The translations under genes were made by a program, and so were the position numbers. Below are positions 8,926 to 18,334 of a DNA stretch of 64,000 bases, one piece after another. The notes below the pieces were generated by a model, which worked only from the letters and a program-made list of their open reading frames with translations, searched no databases and was not told the origin of the DNA. Position 1 is the stretch's first letter. Each line of letters starts with the position of its first letter. Source of the stretch: Nonomuraea roseoviolacea subsp. carminata (lineage in GTDB: Bacteria; Actinomycetota; Actinomycetes; Streptosporangiales; Streptosporangiaceae); the NCBI RefSeq assembly GCF_024172185.1, contig NZ_JAMZEC010000001.1:6293001-6357000 (forward strand). The letters are read 5' to 3'.

Positions 8926-9357
8926 TCAGATGACGGCGACGGCGGTGATCAGGCCGATCGCCACGTGCGTGGCGGCCAGCAGCCGCGTGCCCGGCTGCAC
9001 CTCCGGCTCCTTGACCAGGTCGCGGACCGAGATGCCGACCACCTTGTCGAAGACCATCATCGCCACGGTCTGCACCACGATGCCCACCAGGCCGAAGACC
9101 GCCGTGCCGGCCAGGCCCTCGACCAGGCGCCCGCCGGAGGACCAGATCGAGGCGGCCACGATGAGACCCACGGCGACCATGGCCGAGGTGGCGAGCAGGG
9201 TGGCGTTGGGGTTGCGCTCGGTACGGATGATCGAGCTGAGCTTGCCGGGGGTGGCGAGGTCGATCACGTAGAAGCCGATGATCAGCAGCGCCACGCCGAC
9301 GGCGGCGTACGCGGCGATGGCGCCCGAGCCGCGGGCGAGGGTTTCCAGCAGGGTCAT
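8926..9357 (-). CDS. DUF350 domain membrane protein (YjfL-like)
   Basis: A 143-residue integral membrane protein with about four hydrophobic segments (near residues 13-33, 53-71, 80-101 and 124-143), consistent with DUF350 (E. coli YjfL). Its ATG overlaps the stop of the glutathionylspermidine-synthase-like gene (ATGA), so the two are coupled. Function is unproven. In enterobacteria yjfL is found with an ATP-grasp (yjfC) and a DUF1190 protein, the same gene set as here. Confidence 0.85.
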   Translation of the reverse strand: MTLLETLARGSGAIAAYAAVGVALLIIGFYVIDLATPGKLSSIIRTERNPNATLLATSAMVAVGLIVAASIWSSGGRLVEGLAGTAVFGLVGIVVQTVAMMVFDKVVGISVRDLVKEPEVQPGTRLLAATHVAIGLITAVAVI

Positions 9358-10502
9358 GATCGCTCGATTCGGTGGGGGACGAAGGAGGAGGTGTCATCGG
9401 TGATGAGGCCCGTGGTCTCACGGATGCCCAGGCCGGCCGCCTCGTCGGCGACCACCCAGGCGCCGAGCACCGGTCGCTGGCCGTCGAACTCGGGCAGGGC
9501 CTCGAAGCCCTGGTGGACGAAGCCCTCGCGGCCGTACTCGCCCGGCGTCTCGTGGGCGCCGCCGGGGGTGACGACGCGCATCGACGCCCCCTCCCTGCCG
9601 AGCAGCGGCTTGACGATGTACGAGGTCAGGTCGCGGGGCCCGTCGAGGTAGGCGGGCAGCAGGTTGGGGTGGCCCGGGTACAGCTCCCACAGCACCGCGA
9701 GCAGTGCCTTGTTCGACAGCAGGACCTTCCACAGGGGCTCGATCCAGGTGCCGTGCCGGACGGCGTGCCGCCCGAACGGGTCGGCCAGCATCCACTCCCA
9801 CGGGTACAGCTTGAAGATCGAGCGGATCCAGCGCTCCTCGACGTCGGAGAAGCGCCGGTTGAGGTCGTCCCAGCCGACGTCCTCCATGGCCACCGCCACC
9901 GTGGAGCGGCCGGCCTGCTCGGCCGTCTCCTGCAGGTAGGCGAGCGTCATCGCCTCCTCGCCGGTCTCGTCCATGGCGGTCCAGGCGAAGTGGGTGGGAC
10001 CGGGCGGCAGCGCCATGGCCGCCCAGCGGTCGACGAGCCGCTCGTGGACGGAGTTCCACTGGTCGTCGTCCGGGTGCGTGTCCTTCAGCCAGAACCACTG
10101 CACCACCGCCGACTCCACCAGCGAGGTGGGCGTGTCGGCGTTGTACTCCAGCAGCTTGGCCGGGCCGGTGCCGTCGTAGCGCAGGTCGAAGCGGCCGTAC
10201 AGGTGGGGGTCGCGCCGCTCCCACGAGCGCCGCACGTCCTCGACGGCCCATCCGGGGATGGCGAAGTCCGCGAAGCGGCCGGTCTCCACGACGTGGGCCG
10301 CGGCGCGCAGGCACATCTCGTGCAGCTCCTCGACCTGCGCCTCCAGCTCCTCGACCTCGGCCATGGAGAAGACGTAGTGGACGGACTCGTCCCAGTACGG
10401 CCGGCTCAGCCCCTCGGGATGGGCCGCGCGGTGGTAGGCCAGCCCCTGGCTCTCTATGATCTTGTCCCAGCCGGGCCGGGGTGTGCCGTATGCGCGCCGC
10501 AC
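9354..10502 (-). CDS. Glutathionylspermidine synthase-like ATP-grasp ligase
   Basis: A 382-residue protein of the GSP-synthase ATP-grasp family (YgiC/YjfC-like). The family shows in the ligase core FDLRYDGTGPAKLLEYNADTPTS, in PWEWMLADPFG, and in the nucleotide-binding stretch TSYIVKPLLGREG. It should form an amide bond using ATP. Actinomycetes make mycothiol rather than glutathione, so the substrate is unlikely to be glutathionylspermidine and is unknown. GTG start, three bases after the stop of the upstream Ser/Gly-rich protein gene; ATGA overlap with the DUF350 gene downstream. Confidence 0.88.
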   Translation of the reverse strand: MRRAYGTPRPGWDKIIESQGLAYHRAAHPEGLSRPYWDESVHYVFSMAEVEELEAQVEELHEMCLRAAAHVVETGRFADFAIPGWAVEDVRRSWERRDPHLYGRFDLRYDGTGPAKLLEYNADTPTSLVESAVVQWFWLKDTHPDDDQWNSVHERLVDRWAAMALPPGPTHFAWTAMDETGEEAMTLAYLQETAEQAGRSTVAVAMEDVGWDDLNRRFSDVEERWIRSIFKLYPWEWMLADPFGRHAVRHGTWIEPLWKVLLSNKALLAVLWELYPGHPNLLPAYLDGPRDLTSYIVKPLLGREGASMRVVTPGGAHETPGEYGREGFVHQGFEALPEFDGQRPVLGAWVVADEAAGLGIRETTGLITDDTSSFVPHRIERS

Positions 10503-10505
10503 GCC

Positions 10506-10916
10506 TCAGCTCCCGCTGCTGGAGCGGCCGCCGAAGCCGCCCCGCTGGATCGACTTGCCGCCGCGGGAGGAGATCGACACGTCGGAGGGGCGGTAGGAGG
10601 AGCCGCCGCGCACGCGGGTGCCGACCCGGGTGCCGCCGTAGTACCAGTGGTAGGCGCCGCGCGAGCCACCGCCGTAGTAGTGGACGGTGCCGTCGTCATC
10701 GTCGTCGCAGTAGTCCTCGTCGACGACCTCGTACGTGCCGTCGGGCAGCTGCTGGCTCATGTCGACGCAGTCGGCGGTGACGTCGTCGTCGTCCTGGGCG
10801 GCGCAGTAGGCGACGATCATGACCGAGACGATGCCGATGACGGACAACGTGACCACTTTGGACGCCATGGACCGCTGGGGCGGTTGGTGCTGCTGCGGTG
10901 GTCGCGGTTGTCCCAT
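10506..10916 (-). CDS. Membrane-anchored Ser/Gly-rich protein, DUF1190 (YgiB/YjfM)-like
   Basis: A 136-residue protein with a short Pro/Gln-rich cytoplasmic head, one membrane segment (about residues 22-40), an Asp-rich stretch with two Cys (DCVDMSQQLPDGTY and DEDYCDDDDDG), a Tyr/Gly-rich region and a Ser/Gly/Arg tail (RGGFGGRSSSGS). The tail and the genetic position match E. coli YgiB/YjfM, which also accompany GSP-synthase-like genes. The ATG at 10916 was chosen for GCAGGAG five bases upstream. First gene of the three-gene operon. The family assignment rests on architecture and context. Confidence 0.7.
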   Translation of the reverse strand: MGQPRPPQQHQPPQRSMASKVVTLSVIGIVSVMIVAYCAAQDDDDVTADCVDMSQQLPDGTYEVVDEDYCDDDDDGTVHYYGGGSRGAYHWYYGGTRVGTRVRGGSSYRPSDVSISSRGGKSIQRGGFGGRSSSGS

Positions 10917-11011
10917 GAGCTCCTGCTTTCGTTGGCCGATCAGCCTATCGGGGGCCACCCGCGGCATCAATGTCGATTAGGTGACGAACCGCACGGGGGT
11001 AGGAGTTCCCC

Positions 11012-12040
11012 ATGACACCGGTCGAAGCCCTGCGTGAGATCGCCTTCCTCCTGGAGCGGGCCGGCGAGCCCACGTACCGCGTGCGCGCCTTCCGCCGCGC
11101 CGCCGCCGTCGCCGAGTCCACGCCCCACGACGAGCTCGTACGGCTGGCCGGCGCGGGCGGCCTCGCGGACCTGCCCGGCATCGGCAAGGTCACCGCCCTG
11201 GCCATCACCGAGGCCCTGGGCGGCGAGGTCCCCGCGTACCTGCGCAGGCTGCGCGCCACCGAGGGCGCGGACCTGGACGAGGAGACCGCGGCGTTGCGCG
11301 CGGCGCTCAAGGGCGACCTGCACAGCCACTCCGACTGGTCGGACGGCGGGTCGCCGATCGAGGAGATGGCCGAGACGGCCCGCGCGCTCGGCCACGAGTA
11401 CTGGGCGCTGACCGACCACTCGCCCCGGCTGACGATCGCCAACGGCCTGTCGCCCGCCCGGCTGCGCCGCCAGCTCGACCAGGTCGAACGGCTCAACGAG
11501 CGGCTGGCGCCGTTCCGGGTCCTCACCGGCATCGAGGTGGACGTCAACCTCGACGGCACCCTCGACCAGGAGCCCGAGCTGCTGGAACGCCTCGACGTGG
11601 TCGTCGCCAGCGTCCACTCCAAGCTGCGCATGAACCGCCACGAGATGACCCGCCGCATGGTCGCCGCCGTGGCGAACCCGCACGTGGACGTGCTGGGCCA
11701 CTGCACGGGACGCGTCGTGCGCGGCGGCGGCCGGCGCGGCGGGGTGCGGCCGGAGTCGGAGTTCGACGCCGAGGTCGTCTTCGAGGCGTGCCGCAGGTTC
11801 GGGGTGGCCGTGGAGATCAACTCGCGGCCGGACCGGCTCGACCCGCCCAAGCGGCTGATGCTGCTCGCGTACGAGACGGGGTGCGACTTCGCGATCGACT
11901 CCGACGCGCACGCGCCGGGGCAGCTCGACTGGCAGCGGTTCGGGTGCGAGCGGGCGGCCCGGTGCGGGATCGAGGCCGGCCGGATCGTGAACACCTGGCC
12001 GGTGGAGGAACTGGTGTCCTGGACGCGCCGCGGGTCGTGA
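11012..12040 (+). CDS. PHP-domain metallo-phosphoesterase with N-terminal helix-hairpin-helix region
   Basis: A 342-residue protein. Residues 1-95 resemble the helix-hairpin-helix part of DNA polymerase X (LADLPGIGKVTALAITEAL). Residues about 106-335 form a PHP domain with metal ligands in GDLHSHSDWSDG, ALTDHS, GIEVDVN, ASVHSK, LGHCTGR and DSDAHAP. It looks like a bacterial PolX without the polymerase domain, suggesting a DNA-repair or phosphoesterase role. The start has GTAGGAG five bases upstream. Transcribed divergently from the ATP-grasp operon. Confidence 0.88.
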   Translation: MTPVEALREIAFLLERAGEPTYRVRAFRRAAAVAESTPHDELVRLAGAGGLADLPGIGKVTALAITEALGGEVPAYLRRLRATEGADLDEETAALRAALKGDLHSHSDWSDGGSPIEEMAETARALGHEYWALTDHSPRLTIANGLSPARLRRQLDQVERLNERLAPFRVLTGIEVDVNLDGTLDQEPELLERLDVVVASVHSKLRMNRHEMTRRMVAAVANPHVDVLGHCTGRVVRGGGRRGGVRPESEFDAEVVFEACRRFGVAVEINSRPDRLDPPKRLMLLAYETGCDFAIDSDAHAPGQLDWQRFGCERAARCGIEAGRIVNTWPVEELVSWTRRGS

Positions 12041-12155
12041 CCGGGGCGGGCCCTCGCTCGGGCGGTCAGACCCTGCTGGCGCGGGGGTGAGGGGCATGTG
12101 GCGTGGGGCGTCGCGGGAGGCGTGATTGTCGGTGGCGGCGCGTAGCGTCGCGGTC

Positions 12156-12887
12156 GTGAACCGTACCGACCGGCTGTACGCGCTCGTCGAGGACCTGCGC
12201 GCGATCTCCCCACGCTGCCGCTCGGCGCGCGAGCTCGCCCGCCGGTTCGAGGTGAGCGTCCGCACGATCGAGCGCGACATCATCGCGCTCCAGGAGTCCG
12301 GGGTGCCGATCCACGCCGAGCCGGGCCGCAGGGGCGGTTACGCGCTCGACAAGGCGATGTCGCTGCCCCCGCTCAACTTCACCCCGGCCGAGGCCGTGGC
12401 CATCGCCCTGGCCCTCAGCAGGTCGGGCGACCAGCCGTTCGGGCGGCAGGCGCGCAGCGCGCTGCGCAAGGTCGTGGCCGCGATGCCCGGCCGCGAGGGC
12501 GAGCTGGCGCGCGAGCTGGCCCGCCGGGTGCGCGTGGTCGCCGAGCCCGGCGGCGACGGCACGGGCGCCCGGCTGCTCGGCGCCGCGGGCGTCTCGCGGG
12601 CGATCGAGGAGGCGCTGCTGCGCCGCCGCGTGCTGCGGCTGGAGTACGCCGACGCCAAGGGCGCGCTGACCACGCGCGACGTGGAGCCCGGCGTGTTCCT
12701 GGGCGGGCGCGGCGGCTACTGGTACCTCGTCGGGTGGTGCCGGTTACGCGACGACGTGCGGGTCTTCCGGCTCGACCGCATCGCCTCGGCCGGCGTCACG
12801 GGCGAGCGCTGCCCCGACCGGCCGCTGGAGGGGTTCACGCCGGACGTTCCGGAGATGGTGTTGCACGGCACCGTACTCGATCAGTAG
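12156..12887 (+). CDS. HTH (YafY-type) transcriptional regulator with WYL domain
   Basis: A 243-residue regulator with an N-terminal winged helix (LARRFEVSVRTIERDIIALQESG) and a C-terminal WYL domain (about residues 150-235, containing GGYWYLVGWCRLRDDVRVFRLDRI), a family that senses ligands or nucleic acids. The GTG at 12156 matches the usual start (MNRTDRLYALVEDLR) and sits seven bases after TAGCGT, a good leaderless -10. A TTG at 12126 with GGGAGG upstream is an alternative start. Confidence 0.88.
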   Translation: MNRTDRLYALVEDLRAISPRCRSARELARRFEVSVRTIERDIIALQESGVPIHAEPGRRGGYALDKAMSLPPLNFTPAEAVAIALALSRSGDQPFGRQARSALRKVVAAMPGREGELARELARRVRVVAEPGGDGTGARLLGAAGVSRAIEEALLRRRVLRLEYADAKGALTTRDVEPGVFLGGRGGYWYLVGWCRLRDDVRVFRLDRIASAGVTGERCPDRPLEGFTPDVPEMVLHGTVLDQ

Positions 12888-13061
12888 CTCGAAAACTCGT
12901 CCGGAAACACCGACATAGGGCTGTCGTTTCGCCATGGGATCGTCATTGTGTTCGATAACCGAGCGCGGGTCGTGAGCCAGGGTCTTTCACCTGAGTCATG
13001 AGCCGCGGCGAGCCGCCGCCGGCGCCTTCCCCGCCGGCCCCCGCCCGCCCCGGCTCGTGAC

Positions 13062-13091
13062 GGGCCGCGCGGTCCTCGCGCCGCGCGGCCC
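13062..13091. terminator. Terminator-like hairpin downstream of the WYL regulator
   Basis: Perfect 11-bp arms (GGGCCGCGCGG and its complement) around an eight-base loop. It lies between the convergent WYL-regulator and MDMPI genes. Confidence 0.65.
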
Positions 13092-13094
13092 CGT

Positions 13095-13137
13095 CCCTGG
13101 ACTCGCCGCCGACCGCCGAGCGGCGGCGCGTCCAGGG
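13095..13137. terminator. Second terminator-like hairpin before the MDMPI gene
   Basis: Outer arms CCCTGGAC and GTCCAGGG plus an inner GC-rich stem (CGCCGCC with GGCGGCG). Immediately adjacent to the previous hairpin, forming a tandem terminator for the convergent genes. Confidence 0.65.
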
Positions 13138-13167
13138 CCTTTCCGCCGCACCGGCTCCCTGCCGCGG

Positions 13168-13932
13168 TCAGAAGGCGGCCGCGGCGAGCCAGCGGTCCAG
13201 GAAGGGACGGTCGCCGAAGACGGTCAGCGCGGGGGAGAAGCGCCGGCCGTACAGCATGAGCAGCAGGTCACGCGCGGGGCCGCGGACGGCCGCGTCGGCC
13301 TTGGCGTGGCCGCGCGTCCAGGTGATCACACCCTCGGGGCCCTGCGTGACGGTCCACTCGCCCGCGCCCTCCGGCGAGCCCGCCGGCGGGTCGGTGGCGT
13401 GGAGATGGATCGTGGCGCCCTCCGCGCCCAGCTCGGCCAGGCGGCGGGTGATCCAGGCGGCGTGCGGCAGGTTGCCGAGGAACTCCTCGACGCCGTCCAG
13501 CGCCGCCGCCACGGTCACCGCCGGCTCGGCGCCCAGCGCCAGCTCGGCGTCGATCCGGTGGACCAGCAGCTCGAACGTCATCCGCCGCGCCCAGTACGCC
13601 GCCGACTGCTCGCCGCCCCACGACCACACCCGCGTGGCCGGGTCGGTGGCCCGCAGCGTGTCCAGCAGCTCGGCCGCGCCCCGCGCCAGCCAGGCCGGGT
13701 CGCCGCTCGCGCCCTCGGGCAGCCCGTTGGGCACCTGCCGCGACCAGATCCGCTCCTGGACCCGGTCGCGCAGGATGTGGGTCACCCACCGGTGCGTGGT
13801 GCCGACGTGGGTGACCAGGTCGGCGACGGTCCAGCCGGGACAGGTGGGCACGCGCGTGCCCGGATCGGCCCCGCTCACCAGCTCGACGAGCCGGGCCGCC
13901 TCACCCTCGATCAGCATCGGATAGTCGGTCAC
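13168..13932 (-). CDS. Maleylpyruvate isomerase-family mycothiol-dependent enzyme
   Basis: A 254-residue protein with the MDMPI N-terminal (DinB-like) domain. The start region includes VPTCPGWTVADLVTHVGTTHRWV, which carries the first conserved His of the metal site, and a further His lies in FELLVHRIDAEL. The C-terminal part is the usual small SCP-like domain. Such enzymes use mycothiol as cofactor or act as thiol-dependent isomerases or transferases; the exact substrate is unknown. GTG start, with TAGGCT seven bases upstream, so the mRNA is probably leaderless. Confidence 0.87.
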   Translation of the reverse strand: MTDYPMLIEGEAARLVELVSGADPGTRVPTCPGWTVADLVTHVGTTHRWVTHILRDRVQERIWSRQVPNGLPEGASGDPAWLARGAAELLDTLRATDPATRVWSWGGEQSAAYWARRMTFELLVHRIDAELALGAEPAVTVAAALDGVEEFLGNLPHAAWITRRLAELGAEGATIHLHATDPPAGSPEGAGEWTVTQGPEGVITWTRGHAKADAAVRGPARDLLLMLYGRRFSPALTVFGDRPFLDRWLAAAAF

Positions 13933-13957
13933 GGTCCCGAGCCTAGACGGGGGCCGC

Positions 13958-15454
13958 TCAGGTCGCCTCGCAGACGGCGCCCCGGGCCGGGAGCTTGCCG
14001 GTGAGGAGGTAGGCGTCGATCCGGCGCTGGATGCAGCGGTTGCCCGACGTGTACGCGCCGTGCCCCTCGCCCTCGTACGTCAGCAGCCGCGCGGTGCCGA
14101 GCTCCCTGGTCAGGCGCGGCGCCCACTGGTACGGCGTGGCCGGGTCGCCCTTGCCGCCCACCACCAGGATCGGGCCCGACCCGGCGGCGTTCACGTGCCG
14201 CGCCTGGTCGCTGCCCGCGACCGGCCAGAACCGGCACAGCCCGCCCGAGCCCTCACCGCCGAACAGCGGCGAGATCCCGGTCGAGCGCTCCCACGTGCGG
14301 CGCAGCTGCGCGTCGTCGGGCCGCTCGGCCGAGTCCACGCACGTGATGGCCGGGAAGCTGGACATCTGAGTGCTGTAGTGACCGCGCTGGTCACGCCCGG
14401 TGTAGGAGTCGGCCAGGAACATCAGCGCCTCGCCCCGTCCCTTGATCCCCGCGGCGATCGCCTTCTCCAGGAACGGCCACGACAGCTCCGAGTACAGGGC
14501 GGCGGCCACGCCCGTGGAGGCCAGGCCCTGGGTGAGCTGCCGTCCGTCCACGGTGAGCGGCCGGGTCACCAGGCGGTTCATGAGCCGGTCGACGTTGGCG
14601 CCGGCGGCCTTGACGCTCTTGCCGAAGTCGCAGCCCTCCTGCACGCAGTTCTTCAGGAAGGTCTCGTACTCCCGCTGGAAGCCGCGCGTCTGCGCGATCG
14701 TGCGCTCCGAGAACGTGATCGACGGGTCGAGCGGGGCGTCGAGCACCATCCGGCCGACGTTCTTCGGGAACAGGGTGGCGTACACGGCGCCGAGCTGCGT
14801 GCCGTACGACATGCCGAAGTAGTTGAGCTTGGGGTCCTTGAGCGCTTCGCGCAGCCGGTCCATGTCGCGGGCGGCGTTCACGGTGCCCACGTACGGCAGG
14901 ACCCGGCCGGCGTCGCGCTGGCAGAGCCGGGCGAACTCCTTGTTGGCGGCCTGCCCGGCCAGGCGGGTCTGCTCGGTGAGCGGCAGCGTGTTGAGCGACA
15001 CCCAGCGGTCCATGTCGGCGTCGGAGCCGCAGCGCACGCCCGCGCTGCGCTCGACGCCGCGGGGGTCGAAGCTGACCAGGTCGTAGCGGCCGCGCAGCGA
15101 CTCGAACTGCTTGGCGGCCTGGTCGAGGGTGTCCACCCCGGAGCCGCCGGGACCGCCGAAGTTGAACACGAGCGAGCCGAGGCGGTGCTTGCCGGTGGCC
15201 GCGATCTTGATGAGGGCGAGCTGGATCGTGTCGCCGCCGGGGTTGTTGTAGTCGAGCGGCACCGCGAGCTTGGCGCACCTGACCGAGGGGTCCTGCTGCG
15301 CCGGGGTCTGGCCGCCGGGCCGTTTGATGTCCGTGCACGGCCCCCACACGATGGGCGGTACGGCGCCCTTGGGATCGGTGTCGGGTTTCGCCGTGCCCGC
15401 GCAGGCTGTGGCGGACACGGCCAGCGCGGCGGTGACGGCCAGGACATGACGCAT
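13958..15454 (-). CDS. Secreted alpha/beta hydrolase, tripeptidyl-aminopeptidase (TAP)-like lipoprotein
   Basis: A 498-residue exported hydrolase. The N-terminal signal ends in a lipobox-like ATAC (Cys18). The nucleophile Ser216 is in FGMSYGTQLG, the acid Asp in GKGDPATPYQ and the His in GEGHGAY, the last two inside a TAP-like C-terminal domain. FNFGGPGGSG is the oxyanion loop. It likely removes N-terminal peptides from proteins outside the cell. The ATG at 15454 was chosen for GGGGGAG six bases upstream; an upstream in-frame extension lacks a ribosome-binding site. Confidence 0.9.
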   Translation of the reverse strand: MRHVLAVTAALAVSATACAGTAKPDTDPKGAVPPIVWGPCTDIKRPGGQTPAQQDPSVRCAKLAVPLDYNNPGGDTIQLALIKIAATGKHRLGSLVFNFGGPGGSGVDTLDQAAKQFESLRGRYDLVSFDPRGVERSAGVRCGSDADMDRWVSLNTLPLTEQTRLAGQAANKEFARLCQRDAGRVLPYVGTVNAARDMDRLREALKDPKLNYFGMSYGTQLGAVYATLFPKNVGRMVLDAPLDPSITFSERTIAQTRGFQREYETFLKNCVQEGCDFGKSVKAAGANVDRLMNRLVTRPLTVDGRQLTQGLASTGVAAALYSELSWPFLEKAIAAGIKGRGEALMFLADSYTGRDQRGHYSTQMSSFPAITCVDSAERPDDAQLRRTWERSTGISPLFGGEGSGGLCRFWPVAGSDQARHVNAAGSGPILVVGGKGDPATPYQWAPRLTRELGTARLLTYEGEGHGAYTSGNRCIQRRIDAYLLTGKLPARGAVCEAT

Positions 15455-15586
15455 GAAAGCTCCCCCTCGACTCTCAGGGGGAAGTAGTGCCCACAATACG
15501 TGAGACTCCACCAGGAACGGTGTGAGGCGCCGCGCCCTTCGCGAACGCGTCGCCTCACCCCGCCTGTCGTGGTCGTGCGCGCCGGG

Positions 15587-18334
15587 TCAGACGCCCATCG
15601 ACTGCGTGTCGTTGCTCTCGGCGCCGCCGGCCTCGGTCACGCCGTTCTTGAGGTGGTAGCGGGCGATCGCCTCACTCAGCACCTCGCCGTCGAGCTCGCC
15701 GCGCTTGACCAGGCTCGTGAGCACGGCCAGCGTGATCGACGCCGCGTCGACGTGGAAGTGGCGGCGCAGCGCCGAGCGGGTGTCGGACAGGCCGAACCCG
15801 TCGGTGCCGAGCGACGACCAGTCACCCGGGACCCACTGGGCGATCTGGTCCTGCACGGCCTTCATGTAGTCGCTGACGCCCACGAACGGGCCCCGCGCCT
15901 GCGACAGCGCCTGGGTCACGTACGGCACGCGCGGCTCGGCCTCCGGGTTGAGCAGGTTGTGCTCGTCGCAGGCGAGCGCGTCGCGGCGCAGCTCGCTCCA
16001 CGACGTCGCCGACCAGACGTCGGCCGACACGCCCCAGTCCTCGGCCAGCATCCGCTGGGCCTCCACGGCCCACGGGCCCGCCACGCCGGAGGCGAGGATG
16101 TTGGCCTTCGGGCCCTGCGTCTGCGGGCCGTCGGCGAACTTGTACAGGCCCTTGAGCAGGCCGTCCACGTCGATCCCGGCCGGCTCGGCCGGCTGCAGGT
16201 AGGGCTCGTTGTAGACGGTCAGGTAGTAGAAGACGTCCTCGGGCTGCTCGCCGTACATGCGGCGCAGGCCGTCCTTGACGATGTGCGCCACCTCGAACGC
16301 CCACGACGGGTCGTAGGAGATCGCGGCCGGGTTGGTCGAGGCGATGAGCGGCGTGTGGCCGTCCTCGTGCTGCAGGCCCTCGCCGTTCAGCGTCGTGCGG
16401 CCGGCCGTGGCGCCGAGCAGGAAGCCGCGGCCCATCTGGTCGCCGAGCTGCCACATCTGGTCGCCGGTGCGCTGCCAGCCGAACATCGAGTAGAAGATGT
16501 AGATCGGGATCATGTGCTCGCCGTGCGTGGCGTACGAGGTGCCGGCGGCGATCGCCGACGCCATCGAGCCCGACTCGCTGATGCCCTCGTGCAGGATCTG
16601 GCCCTGCACGGCCTCCTTGTACGACAGCAGCAGCTCGCGGTCGACGGCCTCGTACGTTTGGCCGTGCGGCGAGTAGATCTTGGCCGTCGGGAACATCGCG
16701 TCGAGACCGAACGTGCGCGCCTCGTCGGGGATGATCGGCACGAACCGGTGGCCGATCTCCTTGTCGCGCATGAGGTCCTTCAGCAGGCGCACGAACGCCA
16801 TGGTGGTGGCCACCTGCTGCTTGCCCGAGCCCTTGCCGAACGTCTTGTAGACGTCGTCGCCGGGCAGCTTGACGGGCTTGGCGCGCACCACGCGCTTGGG
16901 CAGCACGCCGCCCAGCGCCGCGCGGCGCTCCTTCATGTACTCGATCTCGGGGTCGTTCTCGCCCGGGTGGAAGTACGGGGGCAGCTCGCCCTCCAGCGCG
17001 GAGTCCGGGATCGGCAGGTAGAGCCGGTCGCGGAACTCCTTCAGCTCGGCCTTGGTGAGCTTCTTCATCTGGTGGGTGGCGTTGCGCGCCTCGAAGTCCT
17101 TGCCCAGGGTCCAGCCCTTGATGGTCTGGGCGAGGATGACGGTCGGCTGGCCGACGTGCTCGCGGGCCGCCTTGAACGCGGCGTAGACCTTGCGGTAGTC
17201 GTGGCCGCCGCGCGACAGCTTGCGGATGTCGTCGTCGGTCAGGTGCTCGACCATCTTGCGCAGGCGCGGGTCGCCGCCGAAGAAGTTCTCGCGGATGTAG
17301 GCGCCCGACTCGACCGAGTAGGTCTGGAACTGGCCGTCGGGGGTGGTGTTCATCTGGTTGACCAGCACGCCGTCGACGTCGGCGGCCAGCAGCGGGTCCC
17401 AGTCGCGGCCCCAGACGACCTTGATGACGTTCCAGCCGGCGCCGCGGAAGTAGGACTCCAGCTCCTGGATGATCTTGCCGTTGCCGCGTACCGGGCCGTC
17501 GAGGCGCTGCAGGTTGCAGTTGATGACGAAGGTGAGGTTGTCGAGCTCCTCACGGGCCGCCACGCCGATGGCGCCGAGCGACTCGGGCTCGTCCATCTCG
17601 CCGTCGCCGAGGAACGCCCAGACGTGGCTGCGGCTGGTGTCCTTGATCTGCCGGTTGAGCAGGTAGCGGTTGAAGCGCGCCTGGTAGATGGCGCCGATCG
17701 GGCCCAGACCCATCGACACCGTGGGGAACTCCCAGAAGTCGGGCATCAGGCGCGGGTGCGGGTAGGAGGGCAGGCCGTGGAAGCCGTGCGAGAGCTCCTG
17801 CCGGAACGCGTCGAGCTGGGCCTCGTTGAGGCGGCCCTCCAGGAAGGCGCGGGCGTAGATGCCGGGCGCGGCGTGGCCCTGGAAGAAGACCTGGTCGCCG
17901 GACTCGCCGTGGTCCTTGCCGCGGAAGAAGTGGTTGAAGCCCACCTCGTAGAGGGACGCGGCGGAGGCGTAGGTGGCGATGTGGCCGCCGACGTTGGTGC
18001 GCGCGTTGGCGCGGGACACCATGATCGCGGCGTTCCAGCGGATGTAGGCGCGGATGCGGCGCTCGACGTGCTCGTCACCCGGGAACCACGGCTCGCGCTC
18101 CGGCGGGATCGTGTTGATGTAGTCGGTGCTGCGCAGGCCAGGCACGCCGACCTGGTGCTCGCGGGCGCGCTCCAGCATGCGGAGCATGAGATAACGGGCC
18201 CTCGTGCGGCCCTCGGTCTTGACGACGTTGTCGAGGGACTCGAGCCACTCGTTGGTCTCGCTGGGGTCGACATCAGGCAACTGGCTGGGTAGGCCGTCGC
18301 TGATGATCGAGAAACGCTGGCGTCCGGAAGCCAC
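15587..18334 (-). CDS. aceE: Pyruvate dehydrogenase E1 component, homodimeric type
   Basis: A protein of about 915 residues that decarboxylates pyruvate with thiamine diphosphate. The ThDP-binding motif GDGEMDEPESLGA through NCNLQRLDG, the N-terminal FFQGHAAPGIYARAFLEGRL and the transketolase C-terminal domain are all present. The GTG at 18334 gives the start seen in related proteins (MASGRQRFSIISDGLP) and has GGAAGG upstream; ATGs at 18385 and 18412 are in frame and possible. No E2 or E3 gene is adjacent. The promoter lies about 165 bp upstream with an embedded palindrome. Confidence 0.95.
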   Translation of the reverse strand: MASGRQRFSIISDGLPSQLPDVDPSETNEWLESLDNVVKTEGRTRARYLMLRMLERAREHQVGVPGLRSTDYINTIPPEREPWFPGDEHVERRIRAYIRWNAAIMVSRANARTNVGGHIATYASAASLYEVGFNHFFRGKDHGESGDQVFFQGHAAPGIYARAFLEGRLNEAQLDAFRQELSHGFHGLPSYPHPRLMPDFWEFPTVSMGLGPIGAIYQARFNRYLLNRQIKDTSRSHVWAFLGDGEMDEPESLGAIGVAAREELDNLTFVINCNLQRLDGPVRGNGKIIQELESYFRGAGWNVIKVVWGRDWDPLLAADVDGVLVNQMNTTPDGQFQTYSVESGAYIRENFFGGDPRLRKMVEHLTDDDIRKLSRGGHDYRKVYAAFKAAREHVGQPTVILAQTIKGWTLGKDFEARNATHQMKKLTKAELKEFRDRLYLPIPDSALEGELPPYFHPGENDPEIEYMKERRAALGGVLPKRVVRAKPVKLPGDDVYKTFGKGSGKQQVATTMAFVRLLKDLMRDKEIGHRFVPIIPDEARTFGLDAMFPTAKIYSPHGQTYEAVDRELLLSYKEAVQGQILHEGISESGSMASAIAAGTSYATHGEHMIPIYIFYSMFGWQRTGDQMWQLGDQMGRGFLLGATAGRTTLNGEGLQHEDGHTPLIASTNPAAISYDPSWAFEVAHIVKDGLRRMYGEQPEDVFYYLTVYNEPYLQPAEPAGIDVDGLLKGLYKFADGPQTQGPKANILASGVAGPWAVEAQRMLAEDWGVSADVWSATSWSELRRDALACDEHNLLNPEAEPRVPYVTQALSQARGPFVGVSDYMKAVQDQIAQWVPGDWSSLGTDGFGLSDTRSALRRHFHVDAASITLAVLTSLVKRGELDGEVLSEAIARYHLKNGVTEAGGAESNDTQSMGV

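Noticed and set aside
15500..18292. 930-codon plus-strand frame opposite aceE
   Set aside because: High-G+C antisense artefact; composition is that of a mirror frame and the minus strand encodes an unmistakable E1.
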